Part shown: in pieces, positions 1-7,886 of the stretch
How the letters are laid out: the number at the start of each line of letters is the position of its first letter
Numbering within the stretch: the first letter of the stretch is position 1
NCBI RefSeq assembly: GCF_000949295.1
Contig: NZ_JXYS01000079.1
Coordinates: 679-43,682 of the forward strand
Source: Acidithrix ferrooxidans
GTDB lineage: Bacteria; Actinomycetota; Acidimicrobiia; Acidimicrobiales; Acidimicrobiaceae
DNA: 43,004 nucleotides
Direction of reading: 5' to 3'
Program-made: the position numbers and the translations under genes
Notes under the pieces: model-generated
Seen by the model: only the letters and a program-made list of their open reading frames with translations
The model's database searches: none
Told to the model about the DNA's origin: nothing

Positions 1-134
1 TGGTCAGAGTCACACTTTGGGCATCTAAATCCCTCTTTCCACCGCAATTTGATCAAATGATCTTCACATGCTTCCTCTGAAGCGAAGCGTACCATAAAGC
101 CTGAGATATCCACCATGCCTCCTTTATCGAACAT
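1..134 (-). CDS. IS1595-family transposase, N-terminal fragment (runs off window)
   Basis: The reading frame from ATG 132-134 gives 44 residues plus two bases. It includes the first half of the N-terminal zinc ribbon (WKEGFRCPKCDSD) found in IS1595-family transposases. An in-frame ATG at 114-116 lies right behind an AAAGGAGG sequence and could be the real start. The gene is truncated by the window edge, not visibly broken. Joined to the fragment at the right end of the window it continues in frame: the last two bases here plus the first base there make a Gln codon. The second CxxC pair of the zinc ribbon then follows at a spacing of 15 residues, as I recall for the family. Confidence 0.85.
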   Translation of the reverse strand, partial: MFDKGGMVDISGFMVRFASEEACEDHLIKLRWKEGFRCPKCDSD

Positions 135-181
135 CTGTTCTACTAAAGATTAGCTCCAATCTGGTCTCGGTGGAGGCGAAA

Positions 182-203
182 CTTACGAAACTTGATAAGT
201 ATG
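182..203. repeat. IS terminal inverted repeat (left window end)
   Basis: A 22 bp sequence starting cttacgaaacttgataag that is perfectly repeated in inverted orientation at 42194-42215. The match stops on both sides, so it is a discrete terminal repeat of the IS1595-family element. Confidence 0.9.
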
Positions 204-210
204 AAACGGA

Positions 211-882
211 ATGCCAATGTCTAACACACTATCAAATACACAGATCAAAGATGAGATTGTAAAAGCTACAGAGCACCTATTTAGAAGTGGAGTGATGTCT
301 CACAGCGGTCACGCAAATATCTCTGCGAGAAGCGAAGATAACGAAATGCTTCTAAGCATCGAGGGACAGGTCCGCAATCTCACCGCTAGCGGAATCGCTC
401 GCGTAACCTTAGAGGGAGTGGATGTCGACCATCTATTGGACCCAACAAATACCGAGATCGTAAGGATGCACTCTGAAATCTATAAGCTCCGACCCAAGGT
501 TGGTGCGATCATTCATACCCACTCCCCATCCCTACTTGCATTCGCACTTGCGGCGAAGGAATTACCAATCAGATACGAAGCCCTTTTGCGATTTGGCCAA
601 GCATCGAACGTACCAGTTGCGCCATGGGCTCCTCGTGGTTCAGATGAGTCAATCACATCAATTATAAATTGTGTCATCGAAAACGAACAAACCAATGCGG
701 TACTTTTGGCTAACCATGGAGTTTTAGTGTTTTCAACCACGCCATGGGCAACGGCAGCTTTGCTGGTCGCCCTTGAAGAGGCAGCTCAAGGCGAACTAGC
801 CGCGATTGCATTAGGTGGAGCAATACCGTTTCCTCAAGGTGCACTCAAAAAAGTACTTGAATCGATAGCCCGCGTCCACTAA
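211..882 (+). CDS. Class II aldolase/adducin family protein
   Basis: 223 residues, the usual size for the class II aldolase/adducin fold (fuculose-phosphate aldolase and ribulose-phosphate epimerase relatives). These are zinc-dependent cytoplasmic enzymes that cleave or epimerise phosphosugars or related substrates. Visible motifs are SHSGHANIS near residue 30, the zinc-binding IIHTHSP (about residues 100-106) and the third His in LANHGVL (about 168). The substrate cannot be assigned. The gene is the first of three closely spaced plus-strand genes with a CMD-family protein and a MarR regulator. The IS edge lies only 7 bp upstream, so the native promoter and part of the leader have been displaced. 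An in-frame ATG at 217 is an alternative start, and a few original N-terminal residues could have been lost. Confidence 0.85.
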   Translation: MPMSNTLSNTQIKDEIVKATEHLFRSGVMSHSGHANISARSEDNEMLLSIEGQVRNLTASGIARVTLEGVDVDHLLDPTNTEIVRMHSEIYKLRPKVGAIIHTHSPSLLAFALAAKELPIRYEALLRFGQASNVPVAPWAPRGSDESITSIINCVIENEQTNAVLLANHGVLVFSTTPWATAALLVALEEAAQGELAAIALGGAIPFPQGALKKVLESIARVH

Positions 883-925
883 CTCCATCCAAAATCACTC
901 CTGGAGACTAACAAGAAGAAAAACA

Positions 926-1306
926 ATGGAAGAAGAAAAACTAAAAGAGATTCAAGATCGCTATATCGATCTTACGGGAGCACTCCCAAGTTCAATCGAA
1001 CTTCGAATCGCACTTTGTAAAGCAACCAACCGAATCAATACCGTCCTAGCGATCGAAGACCTTCGTCAAGTGGTTATCAACGAAAATCCACTCGGCCACA
1101 AAATTAGCCAATTGGTTCAATTTGGTCAGCTCGTCGCGCTAGGAGAGCGAGATTCCGCCAAAATTCACGCGCGTGCCGCAATCAAAGCCGGAGCCTCGAC
1201 GACAGAACTTCTTGGAGTGGTTGAATTAGCTTTAATAACCTCCGGCATGCCCGCCTATAGCCTAGGCGTAGAGATCATCTCGGAGGAAACCCAACCAAGG
1301 CAATAG
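926..1306 (+). CDS. Carboxymuconolactone decarboxylase (CMD)-family protein
   Basis: 126 residues, all-helical, resembling the gamma-carboxymuconolactone decarboxylase family. The conserved central stretch QLVALGERDSAKIHARAA and the later ELALITSGMPAYSLG match the family core. The CxxC pair that AhpD-type peroxidases use is absent, so a peroxidase role is unlikely. A lyase or isomerase-like role on a small carboxylic acid is more likely, but the substrate is unknown. It starts 43 bp after the class II aldolase gene and ends 45 bp before the MarR gene, so the three probably form one transcript. Confidence 0.75.
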   Translation: MEEEKLKEIQDRYIDLTGALPSSIELRIALCKATNRINTVLAIEDLRQVVINENPLGHKISQLVQFGQLVALGERDSAKIHARAAIKAGASTTELLGVVELALITSGMPAYSLGVEIISEETQPRQ

Positions 1307-1351
1307 AATATCCTACAAAAGAGGGATACGACCTCTCGGAGGTTAAATACA

Positions 1352-1807
1352 TTGGTAGAGGCAGAGCCGAAAACTAAAATTGAATCTGGCATCGGCTTTC
1401 GTATTAGTCGACTAGCTCGCAATATGCGCTCGCAATGGGCTCAAAACTTATCCGAACTCGATATTTCACCTCCCCAAGCAGCGATTCTACGAACCGTTGT
1501 CGAGGAAGATGAAGTCGGGATCGGAATCAGGGAAATTGCAAGACGTCTTGGCGCAGATCCAATGAATGTGAAACGCACGACCGACACCCTTGAGGATCGC
1601 GGGCTAATATCAGCCGCCACTGCTTCAAAGGGCCAGAGAAAGCGGATCTTGCTCACACAATCGGGAATTGCACTAGCACGTCAAGTTGAAGAAAAGGTGC
1701 AAGCTCAAGAGGAGGAGTTCAGAAGAGTCCTGACTCTAGAGCAAAGGAAAATTCTGATCGATTCAATAATCGCACTGGAAGAACACTTCGGAATAAGCAA
1801 CGAATAG
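1352..1807 (+). CDS. MarR-family transcriptional regulator
   Basis: 151 residues with a winged helix-turn-helix: ISPPQAAILRTV, IREIARRLGADPMNVKRTTD (recognition region) and LEDRGLISAATASKGQRKR (wing). A helical C-terminus follows, used for dimerisation in this family. It starts with TTG, chosen because CGGAGGT at 1337-1343 lies 8 bp upstream and the reading frame has no better start. Members of this family usually repress their own operon and respond to small phenolic or acidic ligands. The neighbouring aldolase and CMD genes are the likely targets. No operator is visible because the IS sits directly upstream of the first gene. Confidence 0.9.
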   Translation: MVEAEPKTKIESGIGFRISRLARNMRSQWAQNLSELDISPPQAAILRTVVEEDEVGIGIREIARRLGADPMNVKRTTDTLEDRGLISAATASKGQRKRILLTQSGIALARQVEEKVQAQEEEFRRVLTLEQRKILIDSIIALEEHFGISNE

Positions 1808-1828
1808 AAGTATCCAATTACAAACTCA

Positions 1829-1874
1829 GTGTTCGATCCCACCTTAGAAATCAGCGCGGGATCGAACACCTTTT
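1829..1874. terminator. Bidirectional terminator between convergent genes
   Basis: A perfect 12 bp inverted repeat, gtgttcgatccc at 1829-1840 and its complement at 1858-1869, followed by cttttgg. It sits between the convergent ends of the MarR gene (1807) and the glycosylase gene (1877). Confidence 0.75.
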
Positions 1875-1876
1875 GG

Positions 1877-2485
1877 TTAGCGCCCCTTAGAGAGGTAGGA
1901 CGAATCACTATCCACAAAACGCCACTCTAATTCTGTCCCTTTAGTGATGCCAATTCGGGGTGTGGCTTTAATAACTTTCGACGCAGCTTCTAAGACCGCA
2001 AATAACGATATTCCTTGGTCATTTCGGCAAATATCGATTCCGTCATCACTGAGTTTGACGTTCAGGTAGCGTCCGAGTCGCCCAGGTCCAACGCTAGACA
2101 AAGGCTCGCGCTCTTTGGAGGGGCCAATGACGCGAACTTTAGATCCTGCCTTGTGATATTCCAAGGGCTCACCAGCACGGACCAAGATTCCAGAGGGCGA
2201 CCCAGCCATCTCAGCGACGATATTTAGACAATGATGAATGCCGTAACTGAGATAGACGTAGATGTGACCTGGCGGTCCAAACATAGTTTTATTGCGAGGT
2301 GAAATACCGCCAAAGCCATGCGAAGCAGGGTCATCTTTACCGCGATATGCCTCAACCTCGCTCACGCGAATAGCCCGACCTCGATAGAGTATCACCATCC
2401 CAATCAGGCTTTTAGCGACTTCCAATGTGTCTCTTTGAAAAAACTCTTCGTCGCAAATTTGCCTCAACGAATAGATCTCATTCAT
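1877..2485 (-). CDS. mpg: 3-methyladenine DNA glycosylase (Mpg/AAG family)
   Basis: 202 residues from ATG 2485. It excises alkylated purines such as 3-methyladenine in base excision repair. The family hallmark VSEVEAYRGKDDPASHG contains the catalytic Glu, and GPPGHIYVYLSYGIHHCLNIV plus SVGPGRLGRYL (cut here for length) belong to the fold. The frame is open further upstream to a start at 2563, but the extra residues are not family-like and ATG 2485 has GGAGA upstream. In other actinobacteria, as I recall, mpg also lies downstream of argH, which supports the assignment. Confidence 0.9.
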   Translation of the reverse strand: MNEIYSLRQICDEEFFQRDTLEVAKSLIGMVILYRGRAIRVSEVEAYRGKDDPASHGFGGISPRNKTMFGPPGHIYVYLSYGIHHCLNIVAEMAGSPSGILVRAGEPLEYHKAGSKVRVIGPSKEREPLSSVGPGRLGRYLNVKLSDDGIDICRNDQGISLFAVLEAASKVIKATPRIGITKGTELEWRFVDSDSSYLSKGR

Positions 2486-2885
2486 GACTATCGTGGGTCT
2501 CCATCTGCCAGCTAGAAACAAAGAAAGCCAATAAAGGCACATCAATCTCGATTTTATAGTCAATCAGAGATACTTGATTTGAACGATCTACAACCCAATC
2601 AAATCGCTGGATCTGATCTCACCGCAAAGGCCAGCCCCTGCGACAAAAATCATCGAGATCCTTATCCAAGATATCTAGCAAAGAAAGGCACAAGGGCGCC
2701 TCGACAAAGCAAATTACAAACCATTTAGATCAATCATCTGAGTTTGCTGATGTGACAAGAATTAAAATAAAGACTACCAATGTCAAGGCCTAAAAAAATC
2801 GAGGCCCTCATTTGTTAGCATTCACCATTATTTGCCGTCACACAGACGATCCCATCATTGGGCAAATCACATCTGGTCCCTGACG
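2486..2885. other. Gene-free gap between mpg and argH
   Basis: About 400 bp downstream of argH and upstream of mpg, both on the minus strand. I see no gene. The only structure is a short ggcct/aggcc repeat around 2790-2815 flanking an A7 run, too weak to call a terminator. It should hold the mpg promoter and the end of the arg transcript. Confidence 0.5.
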
Positions 2886-4292
2886 CTATAACTCGCGCAT
2901 GTTTAGATGCGACAATTCATCCAAGCGCTTCGCATCGATAGTCAAACGCTCGGAAAAGATGGACCGCTGAAGTGCAACAGCCTCGGTACCAGATCCTCCT
3001 CGAGTGATCCTTCGCTTAACGCTTTCACCTGGCAGAAGCAGTACCGCAGCTTCATCACCAAGAGAAGGATGCGCCGAAACCAACTCCTCCAAAGGGACGT
3101 GGCGCTCAAGGGAATCCCGCACCAATCCGCCAACTATTGAGTGAGCCTTGCGAAATGGAATACCCTTTTTTACCAGAAACTCTGCTAAATCAATAGCACA
3201 TAGATAAGGTGAATCGGCAGCCTTTTTCATCCGAGCAAAGTCAAACAAAGCGGTCGATAGCATCCCATTTACCGCCAACAGAGCTCGCCCAACTTGGATC
3301 AAAGAGTCAAAGAGAGGCTCTTTATCTTCTTGAAGATCACGATTATACGAGAGTGGCAGCCCCTTGAGAGTTGCGAGAAAACCACTTAGATGACCAATCA
3401 GTCGGCCAGCTTTACCTCGTGCCAACTCAGCAATGTCTGGGTTCTTCTTCTGGGGCAACATGGAGGAGCCTGTCGAATAAGAGTCATCTAGTCGCACAAA
3501 TCCAAACTCTTCAGTTGACCAAAGTACTATCTCTTCACCAATCCTGGAAAGGTGTACGCCAATCAGAGAGAGGTCGAACAGTGCTTCGGCGACGAAATCT
3601 CTATCTGATACTGCATCTAGGGAGTTTTCAAACGGTCCTGCGAAGTTCAAGACCGCCGCGGTGTAGGAGGGGTCGATTGGCAAAGTAGAGCCACCAAGGG
3701 CTCCGGCACCCAACGGGCTCACATCCATTCGTCCCAGTGTGGCAATAATGCGATCGAAGTCTCTCGATAGTGCCCACCCATGGGCCAAAAGGTGGTGCCC
3801 AAAGAGAACTGGTTGCGCCTTTTGTAGATGGGTATAACCCGGAAGATAGGCATCCTTTGCGTCATCAGCTAGTTCCGCCAAGACGATTTGGAGATCTAAG
3901 ATGCGCTCGGCAACTATCGTCAACTCTCGACGAGTAAAAAGGCGAAGATCGGTAGCCACTTGATCATTGCGAGAACGCCCAGTGTGCAACTTGGCACCAA
4001 CGTCACCGGCAATCTCTGTAATTCGCCTCTCGATTGCGGTATGGATATCTTCATCTCGGTCTGAAAATGAAAATGAACCGCCGACGAACTCAGACTCTAT
4101 TACGATCAATGCATCATATAGAGTTGCGGCCTCTGTGGCAGTTAGAATTCCAACCTTCTCTAGTCCTGCTAGATGCGCCTTTGAACCCACTATGTCATCT
4201 AGCGCAAGGGTGCGATCAAACGACAACGATTCGGTATAATCCCAAAGCAGCGCCGACGGTTCGGAGCTAAATCTCCCGTGCCATAAGGTCAT
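2886..4292 (-). CDS. argH: Argininosuccinate lyase
   Basis: 468 residues, full length. It splits argininosuccinate into arginine and fumarate, the last step of arginine synthesis. It belongs to the aspartase/fumarase superfamily. TGRSRND (104-110), GYTHLQKAQP (152-161) and the signature loop GSSMLPQKKNPD (275-286) are all intact. It starts with ATG and is the last gene of the argCJBDFRGH series, 119 bp after argG. It is cytoplasmic and acts as a tetramer in the family. Confidence 0.98.
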   Translation of the reverse strand: MTLWHGRFSSEPSALLWDYTESLSFDRTLALDDIVGSKAHLAGLEKVGILTATEAATLYDALIVIESEFVGGSFSFSDRDEDIHTAIERRITEIAGDVGAKLHTGRSRNDQVATDLRLFTRRELTIVAERILDLQIVLAELADDAKDAYLPGYTHLQKAQPVLFGHHLLAHGWALSRDFDRIIATLGRMDVSPLGAGALGGSTLPIDPSYTAAVLNFAGPFENSLDAVSDRDFVAEALFDLSLIGVHLSRIGEEIVLWSTEEFGFVRLDDSYSTGSSMLPQKKNPDIAELARGKAGRLIGHLSGFLATLKGLPLSYNRDLQEDKEPLFDSLIQVGRALLAVNGMLSTALFDFARMKKAADSPYLCAIDLAEFLVKKGIPFRKAHSIVGGLVRDSLERHVPLEELVSAHPSLGDEAAVLLLPGESVKRRITRGGSGTEAVALQRSIFSERLTIDAKRLDELSHLNMREL

Positions 4293-4411
4293 ACGTCTTC
4301 CACTTCTCCTTGCATGTCACAGCTCATTTGAGATATTCCATGACTAAAACCTTTGCTCCCCAATGGCGCACCATCGGGGGCACAATCCAACAAACGATTG
4401 CGGACTCAAAC

Positions 4412-5602
4412 CTAATCGTGATTTACTTGCTTTCTAGACCAAGTTTCGACACCTAAGCCCCAAATCCTTACAAATCCTTCCGCATCACTATGTCTAAATG
4501 CATCTTCTTTTTCATAAGTAGCTAATTCGTAGTCGTAAAGCGAATACTCCGAGCGACGTCCACTGACAAAGACTCGATTCGGTTCGAGTCCTAGTCTTAC
4601 CTCACCGCTTACATATTGCTGTGTATATTCCATGAAGTTGCTTAGACCTTCGCGCAATGGGGAGTACCAGAGTCCGTCGTAGAGAAGCTCAGAAAAGCGA
4701 TGTGACAATTTAGCCTTTTCATGGGCTAGGTCTCTCTCAAGAGTTATGTCCTCTAGAGCATCATGTGCCATTATCAACCCAAGGGCCGCTGGGGCCTCAT
4801 AGACCTCTCGACTTTTAATGCCCACGCGACGGTTTTCGACCATATCGATCCGGCCAAAGCCATAGGAGCCAAAGGTGACATTCAACTCATCGATGATATC
4901 CACCAAATCCATTGGCTTATGATCGATCGCAGTCGGCTTTCCCTTGTCAAAGGTGATGACAACTTCGCTTGGCTCACTCTTTGTACGAACGGTCATCTCA
5001 TAGACATCACTTGGAGGTGGGGCCCATGGGTCCTCCATCTCTCCACATTCGATCGCTCGCCCCCAAAGGTTTTGATCGATCGAATAGGGCTTATCCTTCG
5101 TAGCAACGATGGGTATCGAATTCGCCTCTGCATAATCGATCGAATCAGCACGTGAAAATCCCCAGACTCGAACGGGAGCCACGATCTCTAGCTTTGGATT
5201 TAGCGCGCGTATTCCAACTTCGAATCTGACCTGATCGTTTCCTTTGCCAGTACAACCATGGGCTACCGCTACCGCATCGTACTTCTTTGCTGTTTCCACG
5301 AGATGGTGCGCAATCACAGGTCGCGACAACGAAGAGACGAGTGGGTATTTATTCTCATACATTCCATTTGCAAATAGAGTAGGCAGAACAAAATCATTTG
5401 CAAATTGGCTTCGAGCATCTATAACCTCGACGGCGATTGCACCAGCAGCAATTGCTCGATGGCGGATAACTTCAAAGTCACCGCCTTGGCCGACGTCCAC
5501 CGCCATAGCTACTACTTCATAGTCGTGTTCCTTGGCTAACCATTTAACTGCGACAGAGGTATCGAGACCTCCAGAATAGGCAAGAACAATACGCTTTTTC
5601 AT
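4412..5602 (-). CDS. argG: Argininosuccinate synthase
   Basis: 396 residues, full length. It joins citrulline and aspartate using ATP to give argininosuccinate. The N-type ATP pyrophosphatase loop AYSGGLDTS (8-16) and HGCTGKGNDQVRFE (115-128) are intact. The ATG start has AAGGAG upstream. A 524 bp gap separates it from argR, so argG and argH may have their own promoter in addition to readthrough from the operon. Confidence 0.98.
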   Translation of the reverse strand: MKKRIVLAYSGGLDTSVAVKWLAKEHDYEVVAMAVDVGQGGDFEVIRHRAIAAGAIAVEVIDARSQFANDFVLPTLFANGMYENKYPLVSSLSRPVIAHHLVETAKKYDAVAVAHGCTGKGNDQVRFEVGIRALNPKLEIVAPVRVWGFSRADSIDYAEANSIPIVATKDKPYSIDQNLWGRAIECGEMEDPWAPPPSDVYEMTVRTKSEPSEVVITFDKGKPTAIDHKPMDLVDIIDELNVTFGSYGFGRIDMVENRRVGIKSREVYEAPAALGLIMAHDALEDITLERDLAHEKAKLSHRFSELLYDGLWYSPLREGLSNFMEYTQQYVSGEVRLGLEPNRVFVSGRRSEYSLYDYELATYEKEDAFRHSDAEGFVRIWGLGVETWSRKQVNHD

Positions 5603-5872
5603 ATCTAGTTACCATCTCCTTATATTTACTTATCAACTATCACCGATGTGAAAGTTAGATTACTGACTAAAAAACAATTGAACAAATGAAAGCTAGAGAG
5701 ATCACCTTTTGGTTCTCGAGGTCACTCCGTTGCCTCAGGCGATCATACAACTTATTTGGGGCTGGCCCAATTGACAAATCTGACATCTCCTAGCTAAAGC
5801 CTACCTAGCTCATGCCAACCCCATAAAAAAGACCACTAACCAAAGGCCTAGAAAAGCCACCTTTTTGATAGC

Positions 5873-5949
5873 CCTTCCTAGCTGCAACCTTCCTAGCTGC
5901 AACCTTCCTAGCTGAAATCAAGGAGCTGAAATCAAGGAGCTGAAATAAA
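5873..5949. repeat. Double tandem repeat array (15 bp and 14 bp units)
   Basis: Two different units abut. ccttcctagctgcaa occurs at 5873-5887 and 5888-5902, with a partial third copy. gctgaaatcaagga occurs at 5911-5924 and 5925-5938, with a partial third copy to 5949. The units overlap in the word gctg, suggesting one array grew out of the other. Non-coding. Confidence 0.9.
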
Positions 5950-6041
5950 CAAGCAAGTACAACCGGTAAGAGCTTTTATCGCCGATTTTCATCTTTGTGT
6001 GCTCCTATTCGAGTCACGGTCAACCCATCTATATGTAGCAT

Positions 6042-6089
6042 GATCGGACCGTTTAGTGCGATCGGACCATATAGCGTGATCGCACTCGC
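6042..6089. repeat. Imperfect 18 bp direct repeat
   Basis: gatcggaccgtttagtgc (6042-6059) and gatcggaccatatagcgt (6060-6077), followed by a shorter gatcgcactcgc copy. It lies 40-85 bp downstream of the argR stop codon. Confidence 0.7.
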
Positions 6090-6126
6090 AAAATCTACGA
6101 GCAAATATCTGGTCAAATCATCTCTC

Positions 6127-6585
6127 TCAGAGGCCAGCCAGTCCGCTAAGGCGTCGATGAAGCTCACTGGCGCCACCCTCGGCAGTAACCAGCAAAATAG
6201 TATCATCACCAGCAACCGTTCCCAGTAGCCCCTCCACTGTCGTTCGATCCAATGCAGATGCGACAACGTGCGCAGAACCCGGGGGCGTCTTGATGAGGAC
6301 CAAGTTACCCGAGACAATCATATCCACAACCCACTCTGAAAGGACCCTGCGAAGATGGTCAGTGTCTAAGCCATTGTCACGCAACCCCGACGGAATCGCA
6401 TAGACAAGTTCTCCGCCAGGAACCTTCACTTTGATCGCCCCGAGCTCTTCCAGATCTCGCGAGACCGTCGCTTGAGTGGCATCTAAACCAGAGCGAGCCA
6501 AGATTGCAACCAATTGCGCTTGCGATGAGACGTACTCATTCTCTAGGATCTTTGCAATCTGATATTGTCGTCTATTCTTAGTCAC
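6127..6585 (-). CDS. argR: Arginine repressor
   Basis: 152 residues, typical for ArgR, the arginine-dependent hexameric DNA-binding repressor of arginine synthesis. The N-terminal winged HTH includes TQATVSRDLEELG (37-49). The C-terminal arginine-binding and oligomerisation domain has GSAHVVASALD (103-113) and GTVAGDDTIL (122-131). The GTG start has GGAG 6 bp upstream. Its place between argF and argG is the usual actinobacterial one and implies self-regulation of the operon. Confidence 0.97.
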   Translation of the reverse strand: MTKNRRQYQIAKILENEYVSSQAQLVAILARSGLDATQATVSRDLEELGAIKVKVPGGELVYAIPSGLRDNGLDTDHLRRVLSEWVVDMIVSGNLVLIKTPPGSAHVVASALDRTTVEGLLGTVAGDDTILLVTAEGGASELHRRLSGLAGL

Positions 6586-6713
6586 CTAAAACTCCATCTC
6601 AAAAAAGCACTCACTGCGATCGCGATAGGTCTCTTCGAAATGGTAAGTCGCTGCAAAAAAGCCATCGACGACAAAAACCCAGTTACCATTACCGTGGTCG
6701 TTCAATTTCACGA

Positions 6714-7619
6714 CTACCTACTCAGGGTCATGCTAAGGACCCCTTTGAAGGCAGCCATCCGATTGGCTGCTTGTTTAAAGATTACCTTCGCGTAGCGCTC
6801 CATTACTTCGTTGGTGACCTCTTCACCTCTATGTGCAGGCAGACAGTGCATATAAACCGCATCGGAATCCGCTTTGGCCATCATTGCACCATCAACCTTA
6901 AAACGCGGCTCAAAGGCTGCCCTGATCTCTTGGGCCCTTGCTTCATCTCCCATCGAAACCCAGGTGTCACCATAGACCACATGGGAACCAGTCACCGCAT
7001 CAATTGGGTCGTCGTAAAAGGTTATCGGACCCAGTTCGATTAGGGAACGCTTGGTTTGCCCGTCAAAGTCGTACCCATCTGGAGATGCGATTGAGATCGA
7101 GGCGCCGATTTTGAGGGCAGCCTGGGCCAAAGAAAGTGCAACATTATTTGAATCACCCACATAAGCGATGCGAAGTAGCTCACGGCTGAACTTGGAATCA
7201 AATAAATCAGTGATGGTCAATAGATCTGCTACTGCTTGGCATGGATGAGCCTTATCAGATAGAAGATTTATTACGGGAACCGAAGAACCCAGATCAGAGA
7301 TCGATCGAGCCATCCGTTGGAGCACCCGATGATCAAAGACGCGTGCCGCTATAACACTATGATATCCAATCAATGTCCTAGCGATATCTTCGGCCGACTC
7401 ACGAACATCTATCCCTACCTCGGCGGCTTGGATGTAGACCGGATGGCCCCCTAGGGCAACGGTGGCCATCTCGGCGGAGTTTCGAGTACGTAGAGATGGC
7501 TTTTCAAAGATCAAAGCTACTCCTTTGCCTCGCAGGAGATTTGCATCTTCCTTCTTCGCCATCTCTAAGATCTCTTTTATTTGGTCTCCATCAAAAGAGT
7601 CAAAGTCTAAAAAATTCAC
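6714..7619 (-). CDS. argF: Ornithine carbamoyltransferase
   Basis: 301 residues. It makes citrulline from ornithine and carbamoyl phosphate. The carbamoyl-phosphate loop reads SLRTR (42-46) in place of the textbook STRTR. HPCQAVADL (125-133), the ornithine-side DTWVSMG (218-224) and HCLPAHRGEEV (258-268) are intact and identify ornithine rather than aspartate as substrate. The start is GTG. It lies between argD and argR on the minus strand. Confidence 0.97.
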   Translation of the reverse strand: MNFLDFDSFDGDQIKEILEMAKKEDANLLRGKGVALIFEKPSLRTRNSAEMATVALGGHPVYIQAAEVGIDVRESAEDIARTLIGYHSVIAARVFDHRVLQRMARSISDLGSSVPVINLLSDKAHPCQAVADLLTITDLFDSKFSRELLRIAYVGDSNNVALSLAQAALKIGASISIASPDGYDFDGQTKRSLIELGPITFYDDPIDAVTGSHVVYGDTWVSMGDEARAQEIRAAFEPRFKVDGAMMAKADSDAVYMHCLPAHRGEEVTNEVMERYAKVIFKQAANRMAAFKGVLSMTLSR

Positions 7620-7752
7620 TTTTCATCGCCTTTATAAAAAATCCACAAAACTCATCTAAATCCACTACGCCGACCCAATGCAAAAGCTTCAAAGACGGCC
7701 CAAATACAACCAAATCATCCACAGACTCACTAACGCCACAGCTAAAGCCCTA

Positions 7753-7782
7753 AGCACTAAAACCCAGAGCACTAAAACCCAA
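7753..7782. repeat. 15 bp tandem direct repeat
   Basis: agcactaaaacccag (7753-7767) and agcactaaaacccaa (7768-7782), followed by agcatcaaa. It lies in the 267 bp argD-argF gap, which otherwise shows nothing recognisable. Confidence 0.75.
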
Positions 7783-7886
7783 AGCATCAAAGTCTCCAAC
7801 CACGCCATCTGGAGCCTTGAAAGATAAGCGTCTTAGCGCCAGTAATTCACAGCAGCCATTAAGAGCGATGAGGGCCCTTTGATACC

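Larger units (their letters stand above)
1..203 (-). mobile_element. IS1595-family insertion sequence, partial (5' part)
   Basis: The element is cut by the window start. It holds the first 44 codons of a transposase read leftward from 134, and ends at a 22 bp terminal inverted repeat at 182-203. That repeat is the exact reverse complement of 42194-42215 at the other window end. The outer edge is taken at 203, where the match between the two ends stops. Only 7 bases separate this edge from the ATG of the next gene. IS1595 elements are expected to make an 8 bp target duplication. The 8 bases outside this end (204-211) do not match those outside the other end (42186-42193), so the two ends may derive from different insertions. 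Confidence 0.9.
5603..6126. other. Gap between argR and argG with two tandem repeat arrays
   Basis: 524 bp inside the arginine operon without a convincing gene. It holds two short tandem repeat arrays (5873-5949 and 6042-6089). The part next to argG (5603-5700) is A/T-rich and could carry an argG promoter, but I see no clear -35/-10 pair or palindromic ARG box. Confidence 0.5.

Noticed and set aside
3371-3688. 105-codon plus-strand ORF inside argH
   Set aside because: Antisense shadow of a strongly conserved gene, with no independent evidence.
5976-6317. 113-codon minus-strand ORF overlapping argR
   Set aside because: It is a shadow of argR in another frame, and its C-terminus is encoded by the 18 bp repeat.
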